A stretch of DNA of 64,000 bases from an uncultured Bacteroides sp. (GTDB taxonomy: Bacteria; Bacteroidota; Bacteroidia; Bacteroidales; Bacteroidaceae). Shown piece after piece: positions 62,423 through 64,000 of this stretch. The stretch spans positions 62,001 to 126,000 of the forward strand of contig CAAFTU010000071.1 of the NCBI GenBank assembly GCA_900766005.1, in the 5' to 3' direction. Positions within the stretch are counted from its first letter, which is position 1. Each line of letters begins with the position of its first letter. The translations under genes and the position numbers were made by a program. The notes below the pieces were generated by a model. It was given only the letters and a program-made list of their open reading frames with translations. It searched no databases and had not been told where the DNA came from.

Positions 62423-63376
62423 TTATTGGATGTATTTTCCCACAAAATTGCGGACCTTTTCCGTATATTCCTGCTTGTTTTCTTTGTAGGCTACTGCATG
62501 TTCTGCGCCCGGTACTATCCACAGTTCTTTCGGCTCAGGCTTGGCTTCGTAGAGCGGGTAGACCATCCACGTGGGAACGTAGGTGTCTTTGTCGCCGTGG
62601 ATGAACAGCATGGGCAGCGAGCATTGGGCCACCTGTTTCAAGGCTGAGGCTTCTTTGAAGTTCCAGCCGTATTTCTTTTCGCACAGCCAGCTGGTGGTAT
62701 ACATGAGCGGGAAGGGAGGCAGCTTGAACGAAGTCTTCAGTTCGTTTGAAAACTCATCCCATACACTAGTATAGCCGCAGTCTTCTACAAAACATTTCAC
62801 AAACGGCTGTTGCGGTTCGCCCGATACCATCATCGTGGTGGCGCCTCCCATAGAGATGCCGTGCACCACCATCTGTGTGTCGTTGCCGAATAGCTGGTTG
62901 GCGATGTTCATCCATTCCAGCACGTCCCACCTGTCTTTCCATCCCATTTGGATGGCCGCTCCTTCGCTTTGACCGTGATGCTGCAGGTCGGGGAGGAGAA
63001 TGTTGTATCCCAAGTCGCGGCTGTACAGATAGCCGATCATCATCATGCGGATGGCATTGTCGGTATATCCATGCACGATGACAGCCGTTTTGCGGGTAGG
63101 GGCAGGAGCAGCCACGTAGTAGGCATGCAGTTGCACTCCTTGCGGGTTGACAATAAACGTATCCCTTAAGGCATTCTCCTGTTTCAGGCTGTCTATCCAA
63201 GGCCGCAAAAACGGATAGTTGTCATACATATACGGATAGGTATCCGCATCTTTCGATAAAATTTTGGCGTCGGGCACCAGGGAGAAGTTGAGCATGTAGA
63301 AACTTCCTCCGATAGTGCATCCGGTCATAACCAGCATCAGTAAAATAATGCTATAAACTACTTTCTTCTTCTTCAT
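62423..63376 (-). CDS. Membrane-anchored or lipoprotein alpha/beta hydrolase
   Basis: 317 residues from the ATG at 63376; the frame is open to 63436 but that would overlap aroE, and MKKKKVVYSIILLML is a proper signal/anchor. A Cys follows in MTGC, which could be a weak lipobox. Oxyanion HGYTDN, nucleophile HGISMGGATT (G-x-S-x-G, about 178), Asp in HGDKDTYVP and His in GAEHAVAY complete the catalytic triad of a serine hydrolase resembling YqkD/BEM46-type proteins. Substrate unknown. Its start is 47 bases after the aroE stop. Confidence 0.85.
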   Translation of the reverse strand: MKKKKVVYSIILLMLVMTGCTIGGSFYMLNFSLVPDAKILSKDADTYPYMYDNYPFLRPWIDSLKQENALRDTFIVNPQGVQLHAYYVAAPAPTRKTAVIVHGYTDNAIRMMMIGYLYSRDLGYNILLPDLQHHGQSEGAAIQMGWKDRWDVLEWMNIANQLFGNDTQMVVHGISMGGATTMMVSGEPQQPFVKCFVEDCGYTSVWDEFSNELKTSFKLPPFPLMYTTSWLCEKKYGWNFKEASALKQVAQCSLPMLFIHGDKDTYVPTWMVYPLYEAKPEPKELWIVPGAEHAVAYKENKQEYTEKVRNFVGKYIQ

Positions 63377-63423
63377 CCTGATTATCTCTTCGTTCGAGGT
63401 AGCTGCTCCTGAAAGCAGACACT

Positions 63424-64000
63424 TTATTTTTGCCATATCTCCCAGGCGGCGAAGGCCTGCAGCAACAGCATCTCCAGTCCGTTCTTCACCACCGCTCCCT
63501 GCGCTTCTCCCTTCTTCATGAAAAGGGTGCTGCTGGGATTGTATAACAAATCATAAAGCAAATGGTTGGGGGTGAGCCGATCGTAGGGGATGTCGGGGCA
63601 GAAATCTACATTCGGAAACATGCCGGCCGGCGTACAGTTGACGATGACTGTATGGGCTGCCATGACCTCCGGAGTCAGTTCCTGATAGGTCAGCACACCG
63701 TCTGCCTTGTGTGTGCGAGATACAAATACGCTTTCAATGCCCAGCTGCTTCAGGCCGTGGTAGATGGCTTTCGAAGCGCCACCGGTGCCTAGAATCAGGG
63801 CTTTTTGGTGATGAGGCTGCAGCAGGGGTTGTATGGATTGTGTAAATCCGATGATGTCAGAGTTATAACCCACCAGTCTTACTTTCCCTTTGTGTTCGCG
63901 GATAATTTTAATCACATTAACAGCTCCTATCTGAGCAGCGTCGGAATCCAGTTCGTCCAAGAAAGGAATCACCTGCTCCTTGTAGGGGATGGTAACGTTG
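63424..64000 (-). CDS. aroE: Shikimate dehydrogenase (5' part outside window)
   Basis: The gene runs off the right edge; about 192 codons are present. The frame includes NVTIPYKEQV at the edge, which is the conserved shikimate-binding block that normally begins near residue 60, so about 55-60 residues are missing. The Asp in AAQIGAVNVI, the VGYNSDIIGF loop and the NADP-binding GTGGASKAIYHGL follow. The enzyme reduces 3-dehydroshikimate in aromatic amino-acid synthesis. It may be co-transcribed with the hydrolase 47 bases downstream. Confidence 0.93.
   Translation of the reverse strand, partial: NVTIPYKEQVIPFLDELDSDAAQIGAVNVIKIIREHKGKVRLVGYNSDIIGFTQSIQPLLQPHHQKALILGTGGASKAIYHGLKQLGIESVFVSRTHKADGVLTYQELTPEVMAAHTVIVNCTPAGMFPNVDFCPDIPYDRLTPNHLLYDLLYNPSSTLFMKKGEAQGAVVKNGLEMLLLQAFAAWEIWQK

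Noticed and set aside
1..64000. tRNA, rRNA or riboswitch genes
   Set aside because: I read the gaps for cloverleaf ends, rRNA landmarks and common riboswitch cores and saw none; a covariance-model scan would be needed to exclude small RNAs.

Overview
The window is a stretch of a Bacteroidales chromosome, most likely Bacteroides or Phocaeicola. The evidence is a SusC/SusD pair, a hybrid two-component system, an LpxC-FabZ fusion, a single-chain PurL of more than 1,200 residues, a DUF4924 protein, a GldB-like lipoprotein, and the Bacteroides-type promoter pattern TTTG-N19-TAnnTTTG. That pattern can be read at six places with the full spacing or close to it. Most of the window is housekeeping. 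I see no rRNA, tRNA, CRISPR array, transposase or phage gene.

Layout. 1-5.5 kb: a small membrane protein and a beta-barrel protein, then uvrA, and a divergent GHL10-type glycoside-hydrolase-like protein. 5.5-10.7 kb: two half-size CHR (chromate-type) transporters directly behind a 1,331-residue hybrid two-component regulator. 11-14.7 kb: purL. 14.9-18.6 kb: a LysE-type exporter, DUF4924, rfbD and prfC in one tight run. 18.7-22.1 kb: the oadG-oadA-oadB sodium-pumping oxaloacetate decarboxylase. 22.2-27.6 kb: an RND tripartite efflux pump with ATGA overlaps. 27.8-29.4 kb: rpmE2 and class II fba.

29.4-34.85 kb is the accessory part. It starts with about 600 bp of simple and tandem repeats, several with a period near 22 bp. 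An AT-rich island follows, holding an orphan HigA-like regulator with a 90-bp partial duplicate, a secreted two-repeat protein, a membrane-anchored thioredoxin-fold protein, and two tandem paralogous secreted proteins. Look-alike terminator hairpins lie at both ends.

34.85-44.8 kb is a six-gene operon: secreted alpha/beta hydrolase, SusC, SusD, a DUF4843 lipoprotein, a PKD-like lipoprotein and a periplasmic thioredoxin. It has no glycosidase. 45-50.7 kb: a MalY/PatB-type PLP enzyme, a HAD phosphatase, fabI with a GldB-like lipoprotein, an RsmI-like methyltransferase, and a membrane protein with a degenerate Nudix-like tail. 50.8-54.9 kb: lipA behind a DPP IV-type peptidase, then miaA. 54.9-58.9 kb: the lipid A cluster lpxD, lpxC-fabZ, lpxA, followed by a pRiA4b ORF-3-like protein. 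59.2-62.4 kb: the purM-prfA-pyrF operon. 62.4-64 kb: an alpha/beta hydrolase and the 3' part of aroE, cut by the window edge.

I found no clearly new multi-gene system. The best candidates for a second look are the repeat block and AT-rich island (29.5-34.8 kb), the regulator-transporter operon (5.5-10.8 kb) and the SusCD-esterase-thioredoxin operon.
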